From: Symbiodinium natans
Taxonomy: Eukaryota > Sar > Dinophyceae > Suessiales > Symbiodiniaceae
Direction: 5' to 3'
Assembly: GCA_905221605.1 (NCBI GenBank)
Contig: CAJNDS010000015.1
Coordinates: 146,001 to 210,000, forward strand
DNA length: 64,000 bases
Part shown: one piece after another, positions 11,641 to 23,859 of the stretch
Position numbering within the stretch: position 1 is the first letter of the stretch
How the letters are laid out: each line of letters opens with the position of its first letter
Translations under genes and position numbers: made by a program
The notes under the pieces: generated by a model
The model's database searches: none
What the model saw: only the letters and a program-made list of their open reading frames with translations
What the model was told of the DNA's origin: nothing

Positions 11641-14290
11641 GGGGTGTTTGTGTCGCTTTTTTGATCGAGGAGCAGTGGGCGGCAATCCCTGGGCACCAAA
11701 GAGATCGGGCGAATCCTTGAAAGGGTCTCAAAGGGAGTGTCGCAAACCCTGAGGCCATCCTGGACCCTCAAGAAAGAGACATGTGTGTGCTGAGGCAAAT
11801 CTGCTCGACCTGCTGTGAGCTGCCTCTGAACATCAAGTGCAGCTCGAAATGGAGTCCCTCTCAGATCCCTTGAGAAGGGTCTCTTTCGCCGAGCATCTTA
11901 GACAGACGTGTGCCAAGCACATTCTGTGAATGACAGGTTGCCCTGGCCCCATCTTCTAGTTCGGAATTTAAACGCACGGAGGCCCTTGACAGCAGAGGAG
12001 TAGCAAAGGAAGCTGGACCCAAGAAACCGAGATCACCTGCCGTGCGTTTGCACCACTCTTGGACTCAAAGAGCTCCAAAAGCATCCGCGCATGCCACATG
12101 TGCATCGCCCCTCTGTCTTCTTCGGAGCCACTGCTGCGCGTGCAATCTGCATGGAATGACGCTCCTGACACCTTCAGAGTATACTGCTTCACTGGCCCGC
12201 CTCCATGCTTGTTGTGCTGCTTAAATCCATGTAGTACCTCACGTAACCCGCACTCATCAGGCATGTCTACAACGGTCGGTCTATGAATACGAATGCGCAG
12301 ACTGCAATGCAGGCCCTGCGCGCGCAATGGGCTCTGTGAAAGACAGCAGGCTCATCTTAGATCAGGGCGGCGGACAAAATTGAATGAAAGGATTTGGACG
12401 AGAGGGGTATTGTTAAGCCACAGACGAAGGGGAACTCTGCAAGGGTGAAAACAGCGACCGATGACAGACATTGCCATCCTTTGCGGGAGATTTTGTGATG
12501 CCTATCGGTTCCTCGCCCGCTCCGCAAGATCCGCATGCCGTCGTGCGCGGCTGCCGCGATGGTGCTGACGCGAAGAACCTCGGACAGGCAGGCAAGGACG
12601 CAGTGAAGCAGAGGCAGAGATTGAGGGGGATCAGCGAGATGGGTCGGGCAGTGTCCTATGCGATGAAGCGGGTGGCTGCGATCCAGCCAACTGCGGACCA
12701 CCCTCAACAACATCGACATGCTAGACTTCTGCCGTAGGGACGGTGTGCCTGCCGATCGCACTCGTGAAGGGGGCACAAGAACAGCAACCACACAGCGGCG
12801 CATGCAGAAAACCCGCCGCGAGAACCGCCAGTAGCAAACTACCCCACCCGTCCACCACGGCAAGGACACAGAGAAGGATGTGATCGGATGAGGCTGAGCG
12901 GCGACCGAAGAAGCGGTCAGACACCACCGGAGTCAGCGCGATGCGACCGAAAATGTGGCCGCTCCACCAGTGATGGACCGTTTCGCAGGTGCATCCGGCG
13001 AAGAACACACGCAACACTATTAAAGCCTACCGCAACGACAAAACTTGCCAAAAAGAAGATCTATGGGACCCGACAGACCCCACAAGCACAGAACTTGCAA
13101 CAGACGAACTCCCAATTTTAAAACGGGGGCCTTGGAGATCAAGATCGCAACCCTGGCAAAAGGGGGGACGCTAACAGGGACCCACCTTCGGACGATACGA
13201 ATCGCACGTGTGCGCACGATTCGCTTATCTCCGAAGAACAAGTACCTTTTGTTGTGAAGTCAGGCAGCAGCGAACAGGTGGCTACAACTCGTGCAAGTCG
13301 CTACTTCGTGTCGATGTCTCCGGACATGGCTGTTGGCTTCCAAGCCACCGTGTGGCTCGAAACATGCAAGAGTAAGAGAAATATGTGGTGCAAGATGACG
13401 GACAAACATAAGTAACATAAGGTACTGATCGTCAGTGTTTAACGAATGGATCAATGATCAGTGTTTCACACTGGCCGCGACGACTGGCTCACAGACATAA
13501 AGTGTTGTCGCTGCAGGCGAAAGTATGCCATTTCCAGAAGCTCGACCCGATCTCCATTCTGATTCTGCAGCACCCCGACCTGACCACGGGGCGCGGCAAC
13601 ACGGTCTCCCCTGCTGGAGGACAGGCCCTTGTAGAACATCTTCTTTACGAAATGGACCACCGCTTATTGGCACTGAAAGCCCCGACGACGTCTCGCAATG
13701 CAGGCTCCAGGCGAGTAAGGCAATGACCATGTTCAATTGCGAAATGATGCGCAGCGTCCTAAATCGATTCCAGATCTGCGCGCATGGACAGACGACAGGA
13801 GACTGTAATCCGCGCTCTTCCGATATCTTCCGATGCATGCGAATTGTCTGGGTTGCCAACCGAATGAACGACGACTTGCGGCGCCAAAAAGATATTCGGA
13901 ATAGCTCAACGCTTCCACATGAGATCGACAACGAAGCCTGTCGCCGCAAGCGTCGTGAGCGCCATGAAATCAAGCTGACCGGGGTGCGTCCAAGGTTCAT
14001 GGTCTCGTTGGTGTAACCCAAGAAGTAGCCGAGCGTGGCGAACACAAGGGCAAAGGAAAATTGGCGACTGGCATCGGCTCCTGTGTAAGTCTGCGCCGTA
14101 GGAGTTTTGCAGGGCGGAGATTGGCCGATCCGCCGTAGAAACCCACTCGCTTCACGATGCAGTCTGCATTTGATCCAAGACCTACAGAGCAAGCGATCTG
14201 ACCAGCATCCACGCGCGTTCGCTTTATCGTTGCTTCGGCGGCATTGTTCGTGCCCGGAACACCCGTTCCCCATGTTGCACCGACGAAGAC
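11641..14290. other. no assignable gene; region of mixed ORFs
   Basis: Several 60-330 codon open frames occur on both strands but overlap one another. One minus-strand frame (12327-11968) has a protein-like composition (FKQHNKHGGGPVKQYTLKV) without a known motif. The stretch 12.3-14.1 kb has a different, more A/G-rich texture than its surroundings and may be a separate insertion. I found no domain to support a name. Confidence 0.3.
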
Positions 14291-14299
14291 CTCGCATTG

Positions 14300-16324
14300 C
14301 TCCACCAAGCAGCGCTGCGCTGCTGGCGGCCGTGCGTCTTGGGCGACTCGTCGCGCTCCGGAAGCCGAATGGCCGTGTGCGTGCCCTAGTTTCGCCGCTT
14401 TGTCGCCCGAGCCTTGGCCCAACACTTCGCCGACGCTCTCCAGGCTGCATGCATGCCGTCTGTCGGTGCGTTCGACCATATTTCCCGACAGGCCATGCTC
14501 GAGGGGTTGCGATCGCGGCCTCAGCTTGCTATGCTTGCTTCTCGCCTGCCATTTGCTCGCCAGTTTTACGGCAGCGAGAGCAGTTACATCTGGACGGACG
14601 ACGCGGGGACCGAGCACGAGGTCTTGCATGCGGAGGGCGGAGAGCAAGGTGACCCCCTGATGGCTGCGCTCTATGCAGTAGTTCAGCACCCCGCCGTCCA
14701 CGATGTCGCGTCAGCGCTGCAGCTAGGCGAGGGTGTTTTTGCCTTCCTCGACGATACTTACATCGTCAGCGTTCCTGAGCGCGTTTCCAACCTGTATGGC
14801 GTGCTTTGGGACCGTGATGGACCGTGCGCGGGTCCAACTCAACCAAGGCAAGACCCGTGTTTGGAACGCGGCAGGGGAGGAGCCGCCCAACCTCGCCGCG
14901 CTCCAACCAGACCCGAGCTCTGCTGCAGACCCGAGCTCTGCTGCAGACATCTCGGCGCGCTGTCCAATTACCTCCTCCGCATGCTGCCGCCGCATTGTAC
15001 CGCCGACATCCGCCGACTATTCTCGTGAGCATGAACAATTGCCTCGGCACTCTGCCCTTTGGGGAGGAAGCACCCGTGCTGTCGGCGGAGATGCCCTCGC
15101 CACAGCGCGGCTTCCGCTCGGTTGGGGGCAATTATCCGCCTGCTCCGGCGTACAATTATCCGCCAGTACAATGGTTCGAACCTTCTGCACATTCAACAAC
15201 ACCCGCTCTGCATATGCCAATGGCTTCTTTAGCCGCAGTTTCACCACCGCCCGGAACGTGGTTTTTTCTTCTCAAGCAATGCAACTAGCAGCTTCAAGCG
15301 CGAACGGCGCTTACTGGGCCTCCTGGCAGGATGCCTTCCCTGCGTTGCCCAGCACTTCCCCGCAGACATGGCGCAGCTACTAGCCTGCCTTCGTGCGCCG
15401 CACGCAGGCATGCCGCCCGGCTGCAGCGCACGTGAGGTTGGTTTCCAAACCTCTGACTGGGGCGCCGGGGCCGCACCAACCGCGCCCGAGCGCTGCTGCT
15501 GTCGCAAGCTGGACCCCACTCGGGCCGTGCGCTCACAGTCTTCCCTACGTCCGCAGCTGTTGCCCTGCCGCCCGCTCACCTCCGTGTCCATTTGCGATGG
15601 CTGCGGCTGCCACTCCTGCTGGCGCCCCGCACTTGCCGTTGCAGAGAACGCCTCGACTCCTCGGGCGACCACCGCTCAGCTTGTGCCACGTCTAGGGTGT
15701 TGGCGTCCAGCGAGCATGCAGTCTCCCAGGTATGCCGGGAAGGTGGTGCGCGAGCTGCACGCAATGTCAGGGTCGCCGACATGAACATCGATGTTCCTGT
15801 CAGCGACGCACGTTGCATCGAAGTTGTCGCGAACGGCTTACCTCTCTGGCACGGGGCGCAACTCGCTATCGACGCCACTATCGTCAGCCCGCTTACATGG
15901 GCTGGCATGCCGCAGCCGGGCGCCGACGCCCGCCCGGCGCAGCAGTGCAGGCCGCCGCTCGCCGAAAGCGGCGCCAAACGTACCGCGAGCTTGTGAGCGC
16001 ACGGCGCGCGCGGCTCGTCGTGGTCGAGGTAGGAGGGCGCTTTGGTGTCGAAACCGCCTCCTTCCTCCGCCACCTTGCGCGCCACTGTGCTGCGAGTCTC
16101 CCACCCCAACTCCGGGCCGCCGCGAGCGTAGGGTGGGTGCAGCGCTGGTCCGGCCTCCTCGCAGTCGCGGCCATGCGCGCATACGCATCGTCCCTCCTTG
16201 AGCTACCGCCTGGAGGCGACATGTGCGATGCAGGAGCTGGGCCCGACCTGCACGAGATCCTCGCTGAGGTCCGGGACAGCTCCTCGCCGTTCGCCAGCCG
16301 GCTGCCGGCAACCCGACCTGAGTA
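14300..16324 (+). mobile_element. decayed LINE (non-LTR) retrotransposon, copy 1
   Basis: The frame pieces in order are: VRLGRLVALRKPNGRVRALV (RT finger region, about 14330); AQHFADALQAACMP then GAFDHISRQAMLEGL (catalytic region A); AEGGEQGDPLMAALYA (region B2); FAFLDDTYIVS (region C with the DD pair); VQLNQGKTRVWNAAGEEPP; WASWQDAFPALP; a Cys/His segment, CRERLDSSGDHRSAC; and a conserved C-terminal block, VADMNIDVPV then ANGLPLWHGAQLAIDATIVS. These occupy different frames, with shifts near 14410, 14815, 15370-15600 and 15950. The segment between CMP and GAFDH looks internally deleted. An 18-bp duplication lies at about 14918-14953. The element is therefore dead. RT copies mRNA back to DNA by target-primed reverse transcription. 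No 5' ORF1 or endonuclease is visible. Confidence 0.8.
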
Positions 16325-16330
16325 GGATGT

Positions 16331-16887
16331 CACTGGGACCGCGGTCACTGTCGCCAAAAGAGCTTCTGCTTGTCTAACCTTGTAGCACGAAACGCCGCTC
16401 GCGGCTTGGACGTTGCTGAGGAGCTCTGCCAAGCTTGCAAAGCCTCGCTTGCTTTCAAATGCCAGGCCCTCGATGTGCTTGTTCCACATGGAAGGGTGCG
16501 CCCATAGCCTCACAGCCCCACCATTCTCCTGGCGAAGCAGCGCTGCCCATGTACAGTTAGGACGTAAGCGACATCGTAGGTAGGTCAACTTGCCGTCTTT
16601 CTTGACAGCCCGACCGCAATGGCTTATGCACCGCTCCTAGCTTTTGGAAAGCATCTTCCCGCGTCGCGTATGATTTCACACATTTCACGAACTTGCTGTA
16701 GACATGGCTTGCCGGTCGTTTCATCGATCGATGTTAGTTTGTTGCGTGGCTCTGAAAAGTCTGGATCCGAGTCTTCTAGCGAAAGGGTCTGCTTAGCAGT
16801 ATGAACGAGCTGATGCCAGCAGCTGGGTTTGACATTCAGGGATGAGGCAAACACCTGTGATCTCCGAGATTGGTTGCGGTTTGTCAT
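16331..16887 (-). pseudogene. minus-strand ORF pair with Cys/His cluster
   Basis: On the minus strand, 16887-16624 encodes a segment with LEDSDPDFSEPRNKLTSIDE and REMCEIIRDAGRCFPKARSG. After a frame change or short intron near 16620 it continues as ISHCGRAVKKDGKLTYLRCR, then RPNCTWAALL, then LWAHPSMWNKHIEGL and FASLAELLSNVQAASG. The spacing Cys-x5-Cys ... His-x5-His with an intervening Trp resembles the FLYWCH/WRKY-GCM1 zinc-finger style seen near MULE-type transposases. That likeness is my inference. The frame fades out at the 3' border of LINE copy 1. It could be a host gene fragment or a DNA-transposon relic. Confidence 0.4.
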
Positions 16888-17339
16888 GGGGGTGGTGCTG
16901 GTGTTGGTGGTGTTGTTAACCCCATCGGTCCCTGACCCTAATTGGGAACATTAGGGGTAACCACACTAACCCCACACAGGTCCTACGTCAGAAAGGGTGC
17001 CCTGAAGCCCTGAAGTCCAAAAGTCAAAGGGGTTTAGGGTTTAGGAGCAGTGAAGACAACAAGTCTAAAGGACTACGGGCAACCCACCCCCACGACTCCA
17101 AGACCTTGAGCCTGTCCCTATCCTCCAACTGTTCTCGAAGCAAGTAAAGTAAAGTTCAAGTCCGGAAAGCCTCTACAAAATGCCCTGCCAGACCTGTAAG
17201 GATGCCTTAAAAACCCTTGTAAGCATGCCTCAAAGCATCTCGTAGAATGTGTAAGGATGCCCTATAAACTTTCCAAGCCTTGTAAGGATGCCGTAGAAGA
17301 CCCCGGTTCCGGTTGTAGCAGGGCTGATCGTCCCGCTGC
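16888..17339. repeat. degenerate telomeric and TGTAAGGATGCC repeats
   Basis: 16910-17045 holds scattered CCCTAA/TTAGGGG-like fragments. 17180-17300 holds four or five diverged copies of a roughly 35-45 bp unit with the core TGTAAGGATGCC. No coding signal was seen. Confidence 0.6.
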
Positions 17340-18476
17340 GCACTGGGCTTCCTGTGGCTTCCTGGTGTGACACCTTTCCCGTCATCCAGGCTCGGGCACC
17401 CGGGGCTGCTGAACGCTTGCTCAGTGCCCTCGATGGCAGAATCCCCCTGCCCTCTGCCGCCGCTGCTAACAGCGCGCGGGAGCGCCTTTGCGACCTTGGT
17501 TTCGCCGCGCCTGTGTGGCCGGCAGTCCTTGACGTCGCGGCCGCGCCCCCAACACGAGAGGGAGGGGGGGGATGATGCTGGCAATGCCTTGCGGGGCTGG
17601 CAGCGGCGAGCCGCCCGTGCGTGCGATGAGCGCGCGTGTGAGACGCAGCTTTCTGACCTTCCACCTGCGTCCTGCGCGCTGCTGCTCTCGCAAGCAGGGC
17701 CTCACTCTGCTCGCGCCTTCACCGTCTCGCCCACCCACGAGGCCGTGCTACTTTGCCGGCTGCGCCTGGCCCTCCCACTCGCTCCGCGATCCTGCAGCTG
17801 TGGGGGTAGGCTGGACCCCTTTGGCGATCACCGGGCCGCTTGCGCCACGTCGGGGGTCCTCGCCCGCGCGCGCCGCGCCGCTCGAACGAGCGGTCGCTGG
17901 GGGCGGCGCTCGCGTCGCGAGGAATGTGCGTGTCGCGGACATGAACATTGACGTGCCCGTCGCCGATGACCGGCGGATTGAAGTGGTCGCCAACGGGCTC
18001 CCCCTGTGGCATGGCGCGCAACTCGCCCTCGATGCCACCCTCGTGTCGCTGCTGACGCGTGCAGGGGAACCGCGGGCTGGCGTCGAGCCTTGCCACTGCG
18101 TCGCCGCGGCAGCGAGACGCAAGAGGCAGGGCACGCATCCGGAACTGCAGCGGGCACGGCGCTGCCGCCTCGTCGTGATCGGGCTTGAGGTTGGGGGGCG
18201 CTTCGGCGCTGAAGCAGCCACCTTCCTCCGCTTGCTTGCGCACCACTGGACTGCGACTGTGCCGGCGCACTTGCGACCTGCGGCCCGGGCAGCATGGATC
18301 TCCGCTGGATTGCGCTGCTCGCAGTGGCGGCGCAGCGCTCCTTCGCCAGCTCCCTCCTTGAGCTGCCCCTGGCGGGCGAGGCCAACGGCGACGACAGCGA
18401 GCCCGAGCTTCATGAGCTCCTCGCTGACGGGCGCTGGGAACGGCCGGTCGCCGCAAGCCGCCTCCCTGCCCGCTGA
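17340..18476 (+). mobile_element. 5'-truncated, decayed LINE, copy 2
   Basis: This copy is homologous to the C-terminal third of copy 1 (compare 15300-16324) but starts abruptly, without the RT core. Pieces: VASWCDTFPVIQARAPGAAE; LSDLPPASCALLLSQAGPHS; a Cys/His motif, CSCGGRLDPFGDHRAAC; VADMNIDVPV and ANGLPLWHGAQLALDATLVS; LEVGGRFGAEAATFLRLLAH; and a final SFASSLLELPLAGEANGDD ending at SRLPAR and a stop. Frame changes lie near 17575 (after a G run), 17890 and 18295. 5' truncation is usual for LINE insertions. It is closer to a consensus than copy 1 in the Cys/His motif. The two copies share the C-terminal block at high identity and flank the minus-strand ORF pair. Confidence 0.8.
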
Positions 18477-21400
18477 CTCCCCCCCCAGTGACCCCCCGAA
18501 GCTGTTAATGTTGGACCTGCTTCAATAATGTAACCCCTCCCCCCCCCTCAACAGTCGCGACCCTGAATAGAAAAAGGCCCCAAACAGTCACGGGGGGGGG
18601 ACGGGGGGGGGGGCAGAGAAATGAGCTCTCTTCAGGGTTTTGGAACCAGATCCCAAACTAAGAATTTGACTCAAAAACCATTTGAAAAAACAGGCCCGGC
18701 AAGAAATCTTTTCATTATTGCGGACCCCCAAAACAGAAAAAAAAAAGAGGGTCCAGATCCTGAATAGCCGGAAAACTTTTCATAATAGCGGCCCCCTAGA
18801 ATATTGCGGGTGCAACATTACTTCCCGGCTGGCGGAAAAAAAGGTGCGAGGAAAAAGAAAACAAACTCACCTTTGAGAGAGCAAGATGTGCTGCCTTCGT
18901 GTATCCGATACAAAAGCTTCAAAAAAGCTACTGTAGGCACTAGTTTTCGTTCGCCCTGCTCTCAAGTAATACGTTGGGACCCAGGGCGAAAGGCGAAAGG
19001 TGAACTGGAGATCAAGGGACCGTTTATTCTGAGCTCCGCAACCTAACCTCACATTTCCGTTCCAAGAATCAAGCAAACTTTCCAAATGCGATCGAGATCC
19101 CAAATCGACTGTGACAACCGTGATGACGAGGGTTGTGCCGGCACGGGTGCATACTACCTCCAGCTCAAGCTTGGTTGTGTTGGGGTTGGTTCCCTGTGGC
19201 ACGGCACCATGGACCCTGGATCAGCCGCTGGTCTGCAGAATGGCCCTTCCTAGTGCATGATGCCGCCGTCGTGTAAAAGTGCCGGGTGAATGTAGGTCTG
19301 GGTGCCCCTCACGCCCGCGAGCACCTACAGCCGGATGAGGGCCCAGGAGGACAGCTGTGGGAGGGAAACAGGCGCGCCACTGTCTCAGGTGTTACGGCCT
19401 TCCTGATTGCATGTGCGCGTGCAGACAGAGGTATCAGCATTTAATGCCAGCTCCTTGTACATCTTGTGCAATATGTTACATCGAAAATCGTCATGTCACT
19501 TCACGTGTACTTCGGGTTGAGCCAAGGGAGCCATAATAACCCCAGCCGGCAACTGCATGCAGGAACACCTCAGAAAACAGTATGCGAAGGCAAAAGAAAC
19601 GGCCGCCATTCAGGACGGGGAAGCAGGCAAGAAATGTGACCTGAATTTGTTATGTCATGTGCTTGATGTATCATGTTCACCAGTGGTGATCCGGTGATCT
19701 AGTTGTTTCCTTCCCGGCCTGCACGGTACCGTTTCTGCTAAGCATGTCTCGTCCTTTCCAATCCTGTCAGGCACTTCGCAAAAGGCGTTGGTCATGGTTG
19801 CGGGCCTCTCCAAGCCAGGTTTCAGGCAAGTGCCCGGCGAGTTTGGGTCTCGCATATGATGGCGGCTTGATGTTAGATGTGACGTGAGCTGCATCCGCGG
19901 AAGCAGGTCGCTTATTCCACTCAACTACCAGGGTGACATCACCAACTGAGTGCGGCCGGTGCTTGGACCCTACGGCTCAAAGTGGCAGCTTGCGGCTGTT
20001 CCGAGTGCGGCCTTGTGCGACCTGGTATCTCAGTCTTCCGTCGCTGCAAAATTGGACCGCAGGATTTTGTCGGCTTGCCTGCGCAATCGCAACCTTGTAT
20101 CAAACTCGTGCTTGATTTCTACATATTTCTACTGTGCGCGCCACATCTCGGCACGAAGATTGTTTCAATTGGACTTACGATGCTGCGGGGCCGGACCGGG
20201 GACCTGGAACATCAACAAACATAACTTCACGAACACACGCCCAGAAGATCAGAGGAGCACGTCAGATTCTGCCCAGGAAGTACTCAGCACTTCAGCCAAT
20301 CCATCTGCAGCACCTCAGAAGAAGCCTCGACGGCGTACAGTGGCAGAAGATGTTACACACTTCCAGAGCACGATGGTTGCCATGACCTCAGCGCAAAGGA
20401 CGCCGAGGGCATAGATGGTTGGAGCCTCAGACGCAGGGACCCACTCATCGCGGGCAGGCATCCAAGAAGAACCTGAGGAAAACAAGGCACCATCCGAAGA
20501 TTCATACACATCAGAGGATTTGTCCTTGTTAGGGGAGTGGGAGGGGAAATTAATTTGCTCAAGCGGGCCATATTTTACATTTCCGTATTGCCAATCATTG
20601 AAGAGCAGGGTTTAGGGCCACGCAGAATCTGCTGCATCGGCCAGGTCGATCCGATCAATTTTTGGGTCCCCAGATCGAGTTTCCAGCACATCTTCAAACC
20701 AAACCGATACCCGATCCGATTGAGCACTCAATCCACTCACTCGGCCCCCAATCCTTAAGATTTAAGTTCCTTTTCCTTTCGCTCTGGACAGGGCATCTTC
20801 AATCTTCCCTCTTCAATCCGGGACCGATTGAGTGGGGTTGAGTGCTCAATCGGCACCCGAGCATGCAGATTCAGAGGATTTTAAGGTTATATCTCAAAAG
20901 TCCCATCCGATCGTTTCTTGTCATTGTGCGTCTTGTATTTTGCAACAGCTCTCCCCGTAGAACCCCTTCGAGTTCATGATGGCTCGCCTTCTGCGTCCTC
21001 GAACATCTTATCTTATCAGCAGACGTCCGCTTAAAAGTCCTGGCCACGTCACAGGTTGAAAGGACTGAGTGTGGGCGGCTCGCATACTGCACGATTTCGT
21101 CTTGGCCGATATGAGTTGGGTAGGTCTACTGGGGCCAGCGTAGGGGCAGGGCGGCAAAGAGCCGAGGAGGTTGCACATGCAGCAGTGTCCCAGTAGCTGT
21201 CCTTTTATTTCATGCCGGTATGTCAGCTTTCAGAACAGGCAGGCTAGAATTCCAACTGAGCTTCTTCACCGCTCGCCAACCGCCAGCTGGCACAAGCCAT
21301 GATACAAAAACGTAGTGTGGGGGGGTGGGGGGTGGTGGGTGGTGGGGCTGCATAACGCCATAACCCAAACATTCCGCAGGTATAGGTGGGGGGGGGGGTT

Positions 21401-21733
21401 TTGGTGCGCCTAGGTGGTGGGGGTAGGTGGTGGGGGTGGTTGGCGGCGGCTGCGGTGGTGGCGGTGGTGGTGGTGGTGGTGGCAGAGAAACAAAATATCT
21501 ATATATATATATGTATATATACACAAATATTACACAAAAACAGGCATGCATCAGGTCAAAAACTCAAATCATGTTCAACAAACCTGTTCGTGTTGTTCTT
21601 AAAGGAGCCGAGCTACGTGAGACATGCCACACAACAAAGTAAACAATTCCAAACCATTTCTAGCAGAGCGAGTCAAACCCTCAAGCCCCCAATCTTTAAC
21701 ACCAGAGCCAGCCAGAACGCGCCGCTGTTCCAG
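18477..21733. other. no firm gene; candidate coding at 20215-20410
   Basis: 18480-18620 is G/C homopolymer-rich and may be the 3' end of LINE copy 2. 18620-19940 shows no motif. At 20215-20410 a frame reads NKHNFTNTRPEDQRSTSDSA and continues with a Lys/Arg patch (QKKPRRR) to a stop at about 20414; its composition is disordered but protein-like. A second frame at 20415-20560 is acidic (EEPEENKAPSEDSYTSED). 21320-21490 is a G/GGT-rich microsatellite followed by TATA repeats. Confidence 0.35.
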
Positions 21734-21790
21734 GCTGAGGATCCTCCACCGGCCGCGGCCTCCTGGGGTGACTTGGCTGGCAACTCTCAG
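21734..21790 (+). CDS. candidate Pro/Ala-rich exon with Trp
   Basis: After TTCCAG the frame AEDPPPAAASWGDLAGNSQ is in phase 0 and ends before a GAAACT sequence, a possible GA donor. The Trp and Pro content resembles the exons at 22.2-25.6 kb. It may be an early exon of that gene. Confidence 0.35.
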
Positions 21791-22090
21791 GAAACTCTCG
21801 GGTTTAGAGGCTTTGAGTGCCATGATCTTTCAGCGCATGATGCAAAACATGTTATTGTTCACAATGGTCCACGAAGCAGACCACCCGAGATAGGTAGCCA
21901 AACACATAACTCAAGTTGACCATCGGGATGGCTGTTGTATTCATTTGGAGGGAGGGCACTTCAGGCCTCTGGGATGCACAGACCATGGCCATTTCTGGCC
22001 ATGCTTTTACAGAGGGTGCTCGACGTATGTGCGCACGTGTGCACTGCGCCGTGTGTATGTGTGTGTGTCTATATATATGTATATATAATG

Positions 22091-22124
<34 letters not shown>

Positions 22125-22239
22125 TATATATATCTGTGTGTGTGTGTGTGTCTGCCCTTTTGCATGCACTCATTGCTTTCTTTTGTTTGCGCTACACCAT
22201 TCTGCACATGTGACACATGCGGCGCCGGGATCGTGGCAG

Positions 22240-22640
22240 GTGACGGCCCCTACACCGCTGAGTGGCGATGGGAGGCTTCCTGGCGCCCCTATACCTGGTG
22301 CCTAGCGGCAGCTTATGGTCAGGATTGGTCAGGATTGGTTTGGATGTGTAGATACTGGCTTTCCACAATACACTGCGACCATCTGCGTTGAAGGTCCTCC
22401 AGCTGGTGGAGCTGGAGTCCTAGTTGGTGGTCGCGTGGCTACGGCTGGGACCAGGCCAGCCAAGCACAGTTCCATCATGGCTGGGCTGCGCGTTGTGTGG
22501 GGACCGTTGATTCACTTTTGTCGCTCTGCTGACTTCAGAGCTCGCCCAGCCGACACTAACATGCTATCGGAAGGAGCGTGACTGGCGACAGTCTTGGAAC
22601 GACTGGGGGGGCTATTGGAAGAAGCCGTACGAGGAGCTGT
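22240..22640 (+). CDS. tryptophan-rich exons
   Basis: Three exon-like pieces carry extreme tryptophan content. 22240-22330: DGPYTAEWRWEASWRPYTW. 22394-22454: SSSWWSWSPSWWSRGYGWDQ. 22574-22640: ERDWRQSWNDWGGYWKKPY. Each follows an AG. The second ends before a GC dinucleotide and the third next to a GT. Trp normally makes up about 1% of residues, so the same bias in three nearby frames, with stops in the alternatives, supports real coding. Trp/Tyr/Gly/Ser repeats of this kind are usually disordered and prone to phase separation, or bind proline-rich ligands; no known family is recognised. The pieces sit upstream of the DPWK repeat exons and plausibly belong to the same transcript. Confidence 0.55.
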
Positions 22641-22799
22641 GGGTGTTGGGATCGCCTGCCCAGCTTGTGCCTGTGAACTGATTTGAGGCCGCCTTTGTAA
22701 TCTGCATGCAATGGCATGAGAACATGGCCTTATCTGAGTGGACAGATCTGTTCGCTGACTTCAAGCCAGGCAAGCTGGAAGAGAAAGCTGCCGATCATA

Positions 22800-23060
22800 C
22801 TGGGCAGAGGGAGCGAGAGCGAAGAGAGCGAGAGAGAGAGAGAGAGAGAGGGCCTGACGCGACGTGGGGAAGTGGAAGCCCCACAAAGAATCGAAGAAAA
22901 GAACGAAAGAAAGAACGAAACAAATAACGAAAGAACGAACGAAAGGGACTAATGACAGAACGAAGGAAAGAACGAACGAAAGAAAAAAAGATATGGAGAA
23001 GCCTAAAGAAAGAAATAAGTACAGAAAGAAAGAAAAAAGAAACAAAGAAAGAAACTGCAT
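22800..23060. repeat. GA-rich and GAAC/GAAA microsatellite
   Basis: GAGAGA runs pass into AAGAAAGAACGAA-type tetranucleotide repeats, with purines on the + strand. It lies between Trp-rich exons and has no coding value. A CACA tract at 23690-23740 and TATATA tracts at 23890-23950 and 24070-24280 (ATATAATCCTT-type steps) lie in later introns of the same gene. Confidence 0.9.
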
Positions 23061-23787
23061 GTTTTTTTTGCCGTAGTCAGCAATTTTGTTCTCGGAGAGC
23101 CCTCCATGAAACAGGCGCGGGTGGTGCTGCCCTGGGGGCGAACCCTTCACGCCCAAGAGAAAACAGAAGAGGAGAGAAGAAGGAGGTCAAGAAGAAGAGC
23201 CGGGGGAGTAACGAACAAGAAAGATCAGGAAGGCGAAGAGGATGAAGACAAAGAAAGGTAATTCGAATGTTAGAATATGGAGAACACGCGAAATGTAACG
23301 AAGACGAACACGAAGACTGACGACGACCAATGATAATCACAATAAGAAAGAGCGAACAGATGCCAACAAGAAGGAGAAGAGACAATGGCAACAATAATAA
23401 ATCACAGTGATCAGAAGTTGAAGAAGAGGACACACACAAGACATAAGAACCCTATGCATAACCCCAAACAACAATCACAGCTCGTTTTCGGAGCGGCTCT
23501 GCAATGCACGGTGGGGGATGGGGGGGGGGATGGTGTAGGCCGCAAAAAACAGCTGTGGGCCATTTCGCTCACGTGCTCACTCACTCCGTCATCAGAACAA
23601 CAAGAAGACAAACAATAAGGGAGAGCAGAAGAAGACTACATGTCCCGACCCATCCCCACACCTGCAGAAAGAATCCCATTCAGAAGCACATGCGCACACA
23701 TGCACACACACACACACACACACGCACACCCGCACACACAAAAAAAAGAAGAAGCCACCAAAATTGCAACCAAGAGTTGCCCCGAAG

Positions 23788-23859
23788 GACCAGTGGCCAT
23801 GGAGCAGCTGGCAAAGCTGGCCGCCGTCGTACGCGGAAAGTACACCGTGGCAACACGAG
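23788..23859 (+). CDS. tryptophan-rich phase-0 exon
   Basis: Seventy-two nt encode 24 residues beginning DQWPWSSWQSWPPSYAES and ending PWQHE. Five residues are Trp. An AG precedes it and GTGCGT follows, so it is a symmetric phase-0 exon. It shares the Trp/Pro/Ser style of the exons at 22.2-22.6 kb. Confidence 0.65.

Noticed and set aside
11968-12327. Minus-strand 119-codon frame with protein-like composition
   Set aside because: No motif and no splice context; overlapping plus-strand frames are equally open. Kept only as a mention.
13458-14701. Long minus-strand frames (330 and 234 codons) opposite the LINE 5' region
   Set aside because: They overlap each other and the plus-strand RT coding. 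The amino-acid pattern is Arg/Ser/Cys-rich shadow sequence of GC-rich coding DNA.
17719-18456. Minus-strand frames of 185-245 codons over LINE copy 2
   Set aside because: Shadows of the conserved plus-strand LINE C-terminal block; no motif of their own.
21386-21700. Frames with Gly/Val/Trp runs or Pro runs
   Set aside because: Translation of a GGT/GGGGT microsatellite on either strand.
22716-23245. Lys/Glu/Arg-rich frames
   Set aside because: Translation of GA-rich tetranucleotide repeats in an intron.
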